NCBI GenBank assembly: GCA_944392285.1
Contig: CALXWF010000038.1
Location: 1-11,479 of the forward strand
Source of the DNA: an uncultured Alphaproteobacteria bacterium
GTDB lineage: Bacteria; Pseudomonadota; Alphaproteobacteria; RF32; CAG-239
Reading direction: 5' to 3'
Length of the DNA stretch: 11,479 nt
The notes below the pieces were generated by a model. The model was given only the letters and a program-made list of their open reading frames with translations, ran no database searches and had not been told where the DNA came from. Both the position numbers and the translations under genes were made by a program. Within the stretch, counting starts at the first letter, position 1, and each line of letters begins with the position of its first letter. Shown here piece by piece: positions 1-6,295 of the stretch.

Positions 1-2
1 TT

Positions 3-170
3 ACCGAGAATCTGATTAATGTTTTGGAAGAAGGGGCGGATAAGCTCACCCTTGCCGATATGAATGAGGAATCGGCTAATATGCTGGCTTTACAGACCAG
101 TCAGCAATTGGCGATTAATTCACTTTCCCTCGCCTCTCAGGCAGCGCAGAGCGTGTTGAAGTTATTCTAA
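3..170 (+). CDS. Flagellin, C-terminal end (partial)
   Basis: This is the last 55 codons of a flagellin gene whose 5' part lies outside the window. The frame opens with TENLINVLEEGADKLTLADM and ends SQAAQSVLKLF before a TAA stop. It shows the amphipathic C-terminal D0 helix typical of bacterial flagellins, with the hallmark 'ADMNEESANMLALQTSQQLA' stretch followed by a Leu/Ser/Ala/Gln-rich end. Flagellin is exported by the flagellar type III system and polymerises into the filament; the C-terminal helix packs in the filament core. The protein is closely similar, but not identical, to the second flagellin end on the opposite strand at the other end of the window. A hairpin element begins six bases after the stop. 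The family call is secure; which paralogue this is cannot be told. Confidence 0.93.
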   Translation, partial: TENLINVLEEGADKLTLADMNEESANMLALQTSQQLAINSLSLASQAAQSVLKLF

Positions 171-175
171 AATTT

Positions 176-243
176 GACTGCTTCGCAGGGATTTGAGATG
201 CTGAACGTTCCACGTCCTGTAGGGCGTGGGCTTCAGCATGACA
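176..243 (+). repeat. Hairpin element, copy A (variant stem)
   Basis: This is an intergenic element with two hairpins. The first is small (CTGC-TTC-GCAG, 178-188). The second is long: outer arms ATGCTGAA (198-205) and TTCAGCAT (232-239), inner arms CCACGTCC (210-217) and GGGCGTGG (222-229), and a four-base loop. The layout matches the three other copies in the window, but the outer stem has a different sequence on both arms, so pairing is kept by compensatory change. It starts just after the flagellin stop codon. It has no T-run, so it is not a classical terminator. Confidence 0.75.
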
Positions 244-251
244 GGAAAGAG

Positions 252-293
252 AGAGCTTCGCAAGTCGCACAATCTGTTTTGAAATTGTTTTAA
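252..293 (+). pseudogene. Relic of a third flagellin 3' end
   Basis: These 42 bases read in frame as RASQVAQSVLKLF plus a TAA stop, almost the same as the end of the flagellin at position 170 (LASQAAQSVLKLF). No start codon or preceding flagellin sequence exists: the upstream bases belong to hairpin element A. The codons differ at many synonymous sites from the intact gene (for example TCT versus AGC, CAA versus CAG), so this is not a fresh copy. It is best read as the remaining tail of a lost tandem flagellin gene. It could also be a conserved 3' segment that travels with the hairpin element, because a second element follows ten bases later. Confidence 0.7.
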
Positions 294-301
294 GGGAATA
301 A

Positions 302-373
302 GGACTGCTAAAGCAGTGTTTTTCTGGATTCCAAATGTGCAAGCTCCCGTTGGAACTGGCCTTTGGAATGACA
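302..373 (+). repeat. Hairpin element, copy B
   Basis: The element begins GGACTGCTAAAGCAG, containing the small CTGC-TAAA-GCAG hairpin, continues through CTGGATTCCAAATGTGC and closes with CCTTTGGAATGACA. The outer stem is ATTCCAAA/TTTGGAAT. The inner part differs from copies A and C: the CCACG/CGTGG arms are replaced by a weaker AGCTCC/GGAACT pairing. It lies directly downstream of the flagellin relic, in the same orientation as the flagellin gene. Confidence 0.8.
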
Positions 374-421
374 ATAGAGCCACTCAAGCAATGCAGTCTG
401 AACTTTAGTTATTTTAAGCAT

Positions 422-446
422 AAAAAAGCCTCCGCAACAGGAGGCT
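422..446 (-). terminator. Rho-independent terminator of the small gene
   Basis: Arms AGCCTCC (427-433) and GGAGGCT (440-446) form a perfect 7-bp stem with a six-base loop. On the - strand the stem is followed by a T-run (positions 427-422). It ends transcription of the small gene whose stop is about 45 bases upstream on that strand. On the + strand no immediate U-run follows, so it is judged unidirectional. Confidence 0.85.
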
Positions 447-490
447 AAAATTTTCAACAATCGGAGAAGTATATATAAAAACTTGGGTTC

Positions 491-769
491 TTATTCACGC
501 CCTCTGTTATTTGCAAGTCCTAATGAAATTTGATTATTTGTAATTTCTTTCTCTGCTGCCTCAACAACACGCTGCGCAAAATTTCCATCAATATTCTGAC
601 TATTGCCGCTTGCCAAATCCAAGCCCATAACTTTTGCTGAATTTTGAAGTCCTTGTACTTGACCGTAAGCCAACTCATTGGCAAAAAACCTGTCGGCAGG
701 CACGGACATAGCCGTCCCTGTTGCAATACGTTCCGGCTTTCCGCCTTTAATAAAATCTTCTTTACTCAT
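491..769 (-). CDS. Small protein of unknown function (92 aa)
   Basis: A short, soluble-looking protein beginning MSKEDFIKGGKPERIATGTA and ending LGLANNRGRE, with no signal peptide, membrane segment or recognisable motif. The frame stays open upstream to 835, but the start at 769 is preferred: it has a Shine-Dalgarno sequence GGAGAAG (775-781) at good spacing, and a strong promoter (807-835) lies inside the longer version. A terminator follows. Promoter, ribosome site and terminator together argue that this is a real single-gene unit even though the family is not recognised. The centre is rich in Gln, Asn, Ala and Gly and the end looks helical ('AQRVVEAAEKEI'). It is divergent from murJ. Confidence 0.7.
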   Translation of the reverse strand: MSKEDFIKGGKPERIATGTAMSVPADRFFANELAYGQVQGLQNSAKVMGLDLASGNSQNIDGNFAQRVVEAAEKEITNNQISLGLANNRGRE

Positions 770-806
770 TTCAACTTCTCCGTATAAGAAACTCACTCTT
801 TTGTCT

Positions 807-835
807 ATTATCGCAACTATACGCGGTTTTGTCAA
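807..835 (-). promoter_or_regulatory. Sigma70-type promoter for the small gene
   Basis: On the - strand, a perfect -35 TTGACA (835-830) is followed after exactly 17 bases by -10 GATAAT (812-807). Transcription would start near position 800, about 30 bases before the ATG at 769. This rules against the longer reading frame that would begin inside the promoter at 835. Confidence 0.75.
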
Positions 836-876
836 CTGCTAAAATGCAAAAACTGTCACAAAACTTCAATATTTCT

Positions 877-905
877 TTGTATTCTGCAATAATTTACCAT
901 ATACT
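877..905 (+). promoter_or_regulatory. Probable promoter for murJ and the downstream genes
   Basis: TTGTAT (877-882) and TATACT (900-905) are separated by 17 bases, in AT-rich DNA about 40 bases before the murJ ATG. The -10 box matches the consensus at five of six positions and the -35 at four of six. It lies back to back with the promoter of the - strand gene, the usual arrangement for divergent genes. Confidence 0.5.
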
Positions 906-945
906 GCACTAAATTCAATAATATATGATTAACAGGTAACCGAAA

Positions 946-2541
946 ATGTCACTTTTTAAATCCGTTGCCACTTTTGGCGGATTCACGTTAATAAGCCGCC
1001 TAACCGGTTTTTTGCGCGATATGGTTTTGGCCACTTTTTTAGGCGCCGGCTTAGCCTCAGACGCTTTTTTTGTGGCTTTCAAATTGCCTAATTTATTTCG
1101 CAGTCTGTTTGCCGAGGGGGCTTTTACCAGTGCCTTTGTCCCCATGTTGTCACACAAGCTGGTTCAAGAAAAACGCCAAGATGCGCTTGACTTTGCCGCA
1201 CGGTCTGTCTCCGTACTGGCCTTCTTTGTTGCTGTTTTTGTTCTGCTGATGGAAATTTTTATGCCCTGGGTTGTGGATATCTTGGCACCAGGGTTTGCCA
1301 ATGATCCCGGTAAAGTTGAATTAGCCGCCTCCCTGTCGCGAATAACTTTTCCTTTTCTATTGTTTATCTCTATTGTCTCTTTCCAGTCGGGTATTTTGAA
1401 TTCGTTTGACCGCTTTGCCGCGCCGGCAGCCGCGCCGATAATCTTAAACCTTTTTATGATTATTGCCATATTCATATTCCGCCCGCTCGGCGCCTCAGCC
1501 GTACAAAGTGCCGCCATCGGTGTCGCATTGGCAGGCTTTTTAGAAATTTTGTGGCTGGGTTATTTTCTGCACCGCGAAAAAGTTTATCTCAAACCAAGGT
1601 GGAACATTTTAGCCCTGCTTAAAGATTCTGACATCTGCACATTGTTCAAGCGCATTGCCCCCGGCGTGTTGGGTGCAGGTGTTTATCAAATTAACATGGT
1701 GGTAGACACCATTATCGTTTCAATGGTCGGGACCGGCGCCATTTCGTGGTTATATTATGCCAACCGCCTGCAGCAACTGCCGCTCGGAGTTGTGGGGGCG
1801 GCCATCAGCGTGGCCTTATTGCCGATTCTCTCACATCATTTGAAAGCCGGAGCCGTTAAAGAAGCCGAACACACCCAAAACAAAGCGGTTGAATATGGCG
1901 CCATTCTTTCCATTCCGGCTGCAATTGCCTTAGCGGTTTTGGCCGTGCCGGTAATTAATATTTTATTCCAACACGGCAAATTCGGCGCGCTTGAAACAGA
2001 CATGACCGCCAAAGCCGTTATTGCCTATGCCATAGGCTTGCCGGCCTATGTTTTGGTTAAAGCTCTGGCGCCAAACTTTTTTGCCCGCGGCGACACCCGC
2101 ACGCCGGTCAAATACAGCATTGTGGTTTTAATCACCAACCTGATATTTTCATTACTCTTAATGAAACCCTTAGGTCATGTCGGCGTTGCCTTTGCCACAA
2201 CCATTGCCGCCTTTGTTTCGCTCTACCAATATTGTCGCGGCTTAAAAAAACGCGGATTTTGGCAGTTTTCTCAAGAATTGCGCCTAAAAATCGGCAAAAT
2301 AATTATTGCCTCTTTGGTCATGGGAGCCGTTTTATGGTTGGGCGATGTCGGTCTTAATACCTATTTTGACGGCTGGTTAAGACAAAATTTGATAATAAAA
2401 TTGGGGATTTTTGGCTTTTTGTGCGTTTTGGGTGTTGCAAGTTTTGTGATTATGGCTAAGATTATAGGCGTGTTGGACATTGCTGAAATCAAACAGCTTT
2501 TAACAAGAAAAGGTAAAAAAGATGGCGCAACCGCAGCTTAA
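946..2541 (+). CDS. murJ: MurJ, lipid II flippase
   Basis: This is an inner-membrane flippase of the MOP superfamily (MurJ/MviN) that moves lipid II from the cytoplasmic to the periplasmic leaflet for peptidoglycan synthesis. Its length, 531 residues, is normal for the family. The N-terminus carries the signature 'SRLTGFLRD' and 'KLPNLFRSLFAEGAFTSAF'. Arg18, Arg24, Asp39 and Arg52 fall at the same numbers as functionally important residues of E. coli MurJ, and the Arg of 'YYANRLQQLP' (residue 274) is near the fourth key Arg. Many hydrophobic segments run through the protein, consistent with 13-14 transmembrane helices, and the last residues are Lys-rich. The start is supported by its position just behind a plausible promoter and by the conserved N-terminus. 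The end overlaps the next gene by 20 bases. Confidence 0.96.
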   Translation: MSLFKSVATFGGFTLISRLTGFLRDMVLATFLGAGLASDAFFVAFKLPNLFRSLFAEGAFTSAFVPMLSHKLVQEKRQDALDFAARSVSVLAFFVAVFVLLMEIFMPWVVDILAPGFANDPGKVELAASLSRITFPFLLFISIVSFQSGILNSFDRFAAPAAAPIILNLFMIIAIFIFRPLGASAVQSAAIGVALAGFLEILWLGYFLHREKVYLKPRWNILALLKDSDICTLFKRIAPGVLGAGVYQINMVVDTIIVSMVGTGAISWLYYANRLQQLPLGVVGAAISVALLPILSHHLKAGAVKEAEHTQNKAVEYGAILSIPAAIALAVLAVPVINILFQHGKFGALETDMTAKAVIAYAIGLPAYVLVKALAPNFFARGDTRTPVKYSIVVLITNLIFSLLLMKPLGHVGVAFATTIAAFVSLYQYCRGLKKRGFWQFSQELRLKIGKIIIASLVMGAVLWLGDVGLNTYFDGWLRQNLIIKLGIFGFLCVLGVASFVIMAKIIGVLDIAEIKQLLTRKGKKDGATAA

Positions 2542-3574
2542 GGACTTATGGCAAAAAATCCGCGGCGCAATTTCGGGTCTTAAAAAACCCGATGCCGAGC
2601 TTTTGCGCAAACCACTGCACTGGCTGGTCGCATTTGTTACCTCGTGGTGGCGCGCCTTAATTGTTATATTTTCTTTGCTGATATTTTTATATTATCCGCT
2701 CGGCGGCATATTAATAAACAATCTGGACAACACCACCGCCTATGAAATCAAAACCCGTCCCGAACAATCAGCCACTGCTGAAATGATGGCATTGTTAATC
2801 AAACGTGAGGTTAACCAAAAACTCTGGACGCCGGCTTTACCTTTTTTCTTTCCCTCAGCCTGGCTTGACAATATGCCGAACTACCAGCTTGGCATGATGT
2901 CTGCGGTTTCCAAAACCGCCAAAATTTTAAGCGCCACGCAAGACCGCACCATCACCTCGCAAGAAGAACCCTCTGCCTTAAAACAAGCTGCCGAATTATT
3001 ACAATATCCCGGCACGGTCTGGATGTTTTCACCGCAAAATCCGCTGTTACCGGCGCCTTCTGCCGCCAGTCAATATGCCAAAGCGCGCAAACTTTTGGTT
3101 CGCTACAACAAATTTTTGGCAGCCGGTGTTGAGGTTTATTACAAATCACCGGAAGACCTTGCCACCATGCTGAAAAAAATCAGCTTTGACATTAACAAAA
3201 AAGGCATTTTACCCTTAGAGGCACAAATCCGCGAAGAAAGCTCATCTTTCACGGATTTTAAGGCGGATAATGTTTTCTTTTACGCCCAAGGCAAGGCTTA
3301 TGGCTATTATTTAATGCTTCAGGCTCTGGCGCATGATTATAAAGACATTATTGTCAGCCAAGACTTATATCCTTTATGGACCCAAATGTTAAGTTCGCTT
3401 GAAACGGCGGCCACCATTCGTCCGCTTTTGGTACGCAACGGTGAGCTTGATGACACTTTTGCCCCAAATCATTTGAGCTATTTATCTTTTTATATGCTAA
3501 AAGCGCAAAAAACCATGCTCACCATAGCAGACAAGCTCTCAGAACAACCCCTTCCGGTTAAGGATGCAAAATGA
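2522..3574 (+). CDS. DUF2333 family membrane-anchored protein
   Basis: A 350-residue protein with one clear membrane helix near residues 43-65 ('ALIVIFSLLIFLYYPLGGIL') and a large, probably periplasmic domain. I recognise it as DUF2333 (from memory of family motifs) by 'YYPLGGILINNLDN', 'WTPALPFFFPSAWLDNMPNY', 'QLGMMSAVSKTAKIL', 'YNKFLAAGVEVYY' and the late 'NHLSYLSFYMLKAQ'. The biochemical function of this family is not known to me. It starts 20 bases inside murJ and ends with an ATGA overlap into nfuA, so translation is probably coupled at both ends. Its place directly after a flippase gene suggests an envelope role, but that is only inference. Confidence 0.85.
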   Translation: MAQPQLKDLWQKIRGAISGLKKPDAELLRKPLHWLVAFVTSWWRALIVIFSLLIFLYYPLGGILINNLDNTTAYEIKTRPEQSATAEMMALLIKREVNQKLWTPALPFFFPSAWLDNMPNYQLGMMSAVSKTAKILSATQDRTITSQEEPSALKQAAELLQYPGTVWMFSPQNPLLPAPSAASQYAKARKLLVRYNKFLAAGVEVYYKSPEDLATMLKKISFDINKKGILPLEAQIREESSSFTDFKADNVFFYAQGKAYGYYLMLQALAHDYKDIIVSQDLYPLWTQMLSSLETAATIRPLLVRNGELDDTFAPNHLSYLSFYMLKAQKTMLTIADKLSEQPLPVKDAK

Positions 3575-4122
3575 TTATAGAGACACAACAAACGCCAGAC
3601 CCCGAGGTCATGAACTTTTTTCCGCCGCAACCTTTAATCAAGGCCGGAATGGCAGAATTTGCCGACAGCAAATCTTTGCGCAAATCGCCTTTAGCTGAAA
3701 AATTATTTGATATCGGCGGTATAAAATCTTTATTCATCACGGCTGATTTGCTCTCGGTAACCAAAGCCCCTGACACCGACTGGGATGATTTGAAACCGCA
3801 AATTTTGGCCGAGCTGATGGATCATCTTTCTACCGGAGCCGAGGCCATAATAGATGACGGTTCAGGCGGCGAGGAGGATGACGTCATCAAGCGGATAAAA
3901 GGGTTGATAGATGCCCGTATCCGCCCCGCGGTAAAGCAAGACGGCGGCGATATTGTCTTCAAAGATTTCAAAGACGGTATTGTATATGTCGAAATGCAAG
4001 GAAACTGCGCCGGCTGTCCCTATGCTCTGATTACCTTGAAAGAAGGCGTTGAAAAAGTTCTAAAGACCTATATCCCTGAGGTCAAAGCTGTCAAAAATTA
4101 TGCTGAAAGCAGGGAGGCTTAG
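3571..4122 (+). CDS. nfuA: NfuA-type Fe-S cluster carrier (NifU C-terminal domain)
   Basis: A 183-residue cytoplasmic protein with the two-domain layout common in alphaproteobacteria and mitochondria. Residues about 1-87 are an Nfu N-terminal domain ('ETQQTPDPEVMNFFPPQPL', 'SPLAEKLFDIGGIKSLFIT'). Residues about 108-180 are a NifU-like domain ('RIRPAVKQDGGDIVF'). The cluster-binding CxxC is Cys146/Cys149 in 'GNCAGCPYALITLKEGVE'. Such proteins carry and deliver 4Fe-4S clusters to target enzymes, each cluster being held between two monomers. The start codon sits in the ATGA overlap with the DUF2333 gene, so expression is likely coupled. All key residues are present and nothing suggests decay. 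Confidence 0.95.
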   Translation: MIIETQQTPDPEVMNFFPPQPLIKAGMAEFADSKSLRKSPLAEKLFDIGGIKSLFITADLLSVTKAPDTDWDDLKPQILAELMDHLSTGAEAIIDDGSGGEEDDVIKRIKGLIDARIRPAVKQDGGDIVFKDFKDGIVYVEMQGNCAGCPYALITLKEGVEKVLKTYIPEVKAVKNYAESREA

Positions 4123-4128
4123 GTAAAA

Positions 4129-5139
4129 ATGTTAAAATCCGCCGCTTTGACTTTGTTGCTGTTTTGTATAAGTGTTGGGGGTACTATCCCTGCCTTAGCC
4201 CAAAACGGCGGCAAAGAAGCGGCGGAAAATTTTTATTCAGCGCCTGACACTGCCGCACTGGAGCAAAAGTTCTCCTCTCTTGGCTATACACATCGCCTGC
4301 CGCTAAAAACCTATCAAATTCCACCCGTATTTTTGCAAAAGTTCCCGTCAGACTGGGCCGCACAGAGCGATGAAAAACAACGCAATGACCTCTTTATTCG
4401 CGCTCTTGCACCACTGGCCTTAAAGCTTAACCAAGAGCTGACAACACAGCGCGCCGAAGTTCTGCAACTTTCTCAAGACTTTGCCAAAGCAGGGAAGCTC
4501 TCAAAACAAGACAACAAAAAGTTAGAAGCTCTGGCTAAAGAATATGACATTTTCACACGACTCAAAGGCAAATTGCGCCAAGAATACCTCTTAGCTGAAC
4601 TAAGCCTAAAGCTTGACAACATTCCCCCCTCTCTGCTGATTGCCGCGGCGGCCATCGCCACCGACTGGGGCACATCTCGGGCCGCGCTCAGAGGCAATAC
4701 TCTTTACAAAGAATATGTCTGGCACAGCAAAGAAGGGCTTATTCCCGACAATCGGGCTTTAGGAGAAGATTATCGCATAAAGACCTACCCAAATCTCTAT
4801 GCCTCGATGCAAGATTTTGCCCACAAAGTTAATTCAAACATAAACTTTGCCGGTTTTCGCTCGCAAAGACAAGCCTTAAGGCGCAACAAAAGCAGCCTGG
4901 ACGGCCGGAGCATGGCGCATAATTTTATTTTTGACACGCATTTGCAAAACTATGCCGGCCTGCTTGATTACACCATAACTTTTTATGAGTTACAAATTTT
5001 GGATAAATCAACTCTTGCAAAAAACGAGAAAAAACAATCAAAAGCCAAAGAAAAAGGCACAAAAAATTCCAATAATGACAAAAATTGTAATAAAACTGTC
5101 ATTGTATTTTTGGATAAAAATAAATTATTATGTAATTAG
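4129..5139 (+). CDS. Secreted Bax-like glucosaminidase-fold protein lacking the catalytic Glu
   Basis: A 336-residue protein with a signal peptide (hydrophobic core 'ALTLLLFCISVGG', probable cleavage after 'ALA' before Gln25), so it should be periplasmic. The mature protein matches the Bax branch of the glucosaminidase family (PF01832): 'LPLKTYQIPPVFLQKFPSDW' near residues 57-76, then 'IPPSLLIAAAAIATDWGTSR' (165-184), 'GNTLYKEYVWH', 'GEDYRIKTYPNLYASMQDF' and 'FAGFRSQRQALR'. In family members the core motif reads 'ALE(S/T)GWGTS', the Glu being catalytic; here it is 'AIATDWGTS', with Ala177 at that place. Hydrolysis of peptidoglycan is therefore doubtful and a binding role is possible. The last 45 residues are a Lys/Asn-rich tail absent from typical members. 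The gene starts six bases after nfuA; the Shine-Dalgarno GGGAGG lies in the end of nfuA. Confidence 0.82.
   Translation: MLKSAALTLLLFCISVGGTIPALAQNGGKEAAENFYSAPDTAALEQKFSSLGYTHRLPLKTYQIPPVFLQKFPSDWAAQSDEKQRNDLFIRALAPLALKLNQELTTQRAEVLQLSQDFAKAGKLSKQDNKKLEALAKEYDIFTRLKGKLRQEYLLAELSLKLDNIPPSLLIAAAAIATDWGTSRAALRGNTLYKEYVWHSKEGLIPDNRALGEDYRIKTYPNLYASMQDFAHKVNSNINFAGFRSQRQALRRNKSSLDGRSMAHNFIFDTHLQNYAGLLDYTITFYELQILDKSTLAKNEKKQSKAKEKGTKNSNNDKNCNKTVIVFLDKNKLLCN
5074..5103. repeat. Inverted repeat in the 3' end of the Bax-like gene
   Basis: AATGACA (5074-5080) and TGTCATT (5097-5103) are perfect 7-base arms around a 16-base AT-rich loop, inside the sequence coding for the odd Lys/Asn-rich tail. Weaker pairing continues outward (CCAAT versus TTTTTGG). 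It could be a weak RNA hairpin or half-site repeat between the Bax-like and DUF2336 genes. No function can be shown. Confidence 0.35.
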
Positions 5140-5156
5140 AGGCCGAAAAACATTGG

Positions 5157-6272
5157 ATGCACAACATGATTAATCAAATTTTGAGCAACAAAGACCTAAC
5201 CGAACTCTCGCTTCATCCGGATGCCGAACACAAAAGCATAGCCGGACGCAAAATAAGTGAGTATTATGGCAGCGGAGAAATCAGCCTAACCGGCAAAAAA
5301 CTGGCTGAAGACATCTTTCGCATTATGGTCAAAGATGTTGAGATAAAAGTGCGTGAAGCCCTCTCAGAGAGTCTGAAAAACTGCAAAAACATTCCGCAAG
5401 ATATTGTTGAAGACTTAATCAACGACAAAGACAGCGTTGCCGTGCCTTTCATAAAATATTATCAAGATCTTTCTTCTGAAGATTTGATTAACATTTTAGA
5501 GATGCAAAATCTCAACAAACAAATTGCGGTTGCCGGCCGCACCGATATTACGGAAGATGTTTCCAAATACATTGTTGACAAATGCCCTGAAGAAGTTGTG
5601 GGCGTCTTAATATCCAATGACCGTGCCATTATTGTTGAAGACACCTACCAAGCCATCATTAACAAATACGGCAACAGCGACAACATTAAACAACGCTTGG
5701 TTTATCGTTCGGAGCTTCCGACTTCTGTTATTGAAAAAATTGTCAATTCCCTGTCGGCAGAGTTGCAAAAGCGCCTCATTACTTTGCACAATCTGCCCAA
5801 CGACTTAGCAACCAACATTGTTGAACAGGTTCAAGAAAAAACCACCTTAAAAATCTCGGAAGAATACAGTACCGACAAACAAGTTGAAGAGTTAGTGCAT
5901 CAGCTTTACACCTCCAATCGCCTCACCTCGTCTTTGGTTGTCCGCGCCATTTGCATGGGCGACTTAAAGTTTTTTGAATATGCCTTGGTTTATTTATCAG
6001 ACACGCCGATTACCGAGGTTCGCAAAATTTTGTTCAACACCAATATGGACTTTATGATACGCAACTTACTGCGCAAGGCCTACATTCCGAAATCCATGTT
6101 TCCGGCAGTTTTCAGCGCGCTTAAAGTCACCAAAGAAATCCGCTTTGACTGCAGAAAAACCGACCGCAAGAGTTTTGCCCATAAAGTTATTGAGCGCATT
6201 CTCTCTTATGGCGGCGCCGGAGAAGAGCTGAGCGAAGAAGACGTAAACTACCTCATATCCAAAATCAGTTAA
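5157..6272 (+). CDS. DUF2336 family helical-repeat protein
   Basis: A 371-residue cytoplasmic protein without signal peptide or membrane helix. It consists of repeated pairs of short helices, HEAT-like, for example 'EIKVREALSESLKNCKNIPQ', 'VEDLINDKDSVAVPFIKYY', 'NKQIAVAGRTDITEDVSKYI' and 'VVGVLISNDRAIIVEDTYQA'. This pattern, with 'VRE.L...L......P..I...L..D...VA.P', is what I know as DUF2336, a family frequent in alphaproteobacteria and without a settled function to my knowledge. The ATG at 5157 is taken here; an in-frame ATG at 5166 has a GGA at better spacing (GGATGCACAAC) and may be the real start. It lies 17 bases after the Bax-like gene and 23 bases before the HD-GYP gene. A scaffold or partner role for the HD-GYP protein is possible but unproven. 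Confidence 0.8.
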   Translation: MHNMINQILSNKDLTELSLHPDAEHKSIAGRKISEYYGSGEISLTGKKLAEDIFRIMVKDVEIKVREALSESLKNCKNIPQDIVEDLINDKDSVAVPFIKYYQDLSSEDLINILEMQNLNKQIAVAGRTDITEDVSKYIVDKCPEEVVGVLISNDRAIIVEDTYQAIINKYGNSDNIKQRLVYRSELPTSVIEKIVNSLSAELQKRLITLHNLPNDLATNIVEQVQEKTTLKISEEYSTDKQVEELVHQLYTSNRLTSSLVVRAICMGDLKFFEYALVYLSDTPITEVRKILFNTNMDFMIRNLLRKAYIPKSMFPAVFSALKVTKEIRFDCRKTDRKSFAHKVIERILSYGGAGEELSEEDVNYLISKIS

Positions 6273-6295
6273 ATTAAAGAAAGGTAGGTTGTCTG

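Noticed and set aside
198..239. Copy A hairpin as a rho-independent terminator for flagellin
   Set aside because: The stem is strong but no T-run follows; the conserved two-hairpin plan fits a dispersed element better, although a termination or RNA-protecting role is not excluded.
770..835. Longer N-terminus for the small - strand protein
   Set aside because: The added codons contain a perfect promoter (TTGACA-17-GATAAT), and the ATG at 769 has its own good ribosome site.
915..1157. Basic, Lys/Ala/Pro-rich 80-codon frame on the - strand opposite the murJ start
   Set aside because: It looks histone-like in composition, but it covers the conserved murJ N-terminus and the promoter and has no convincing ribosome site.
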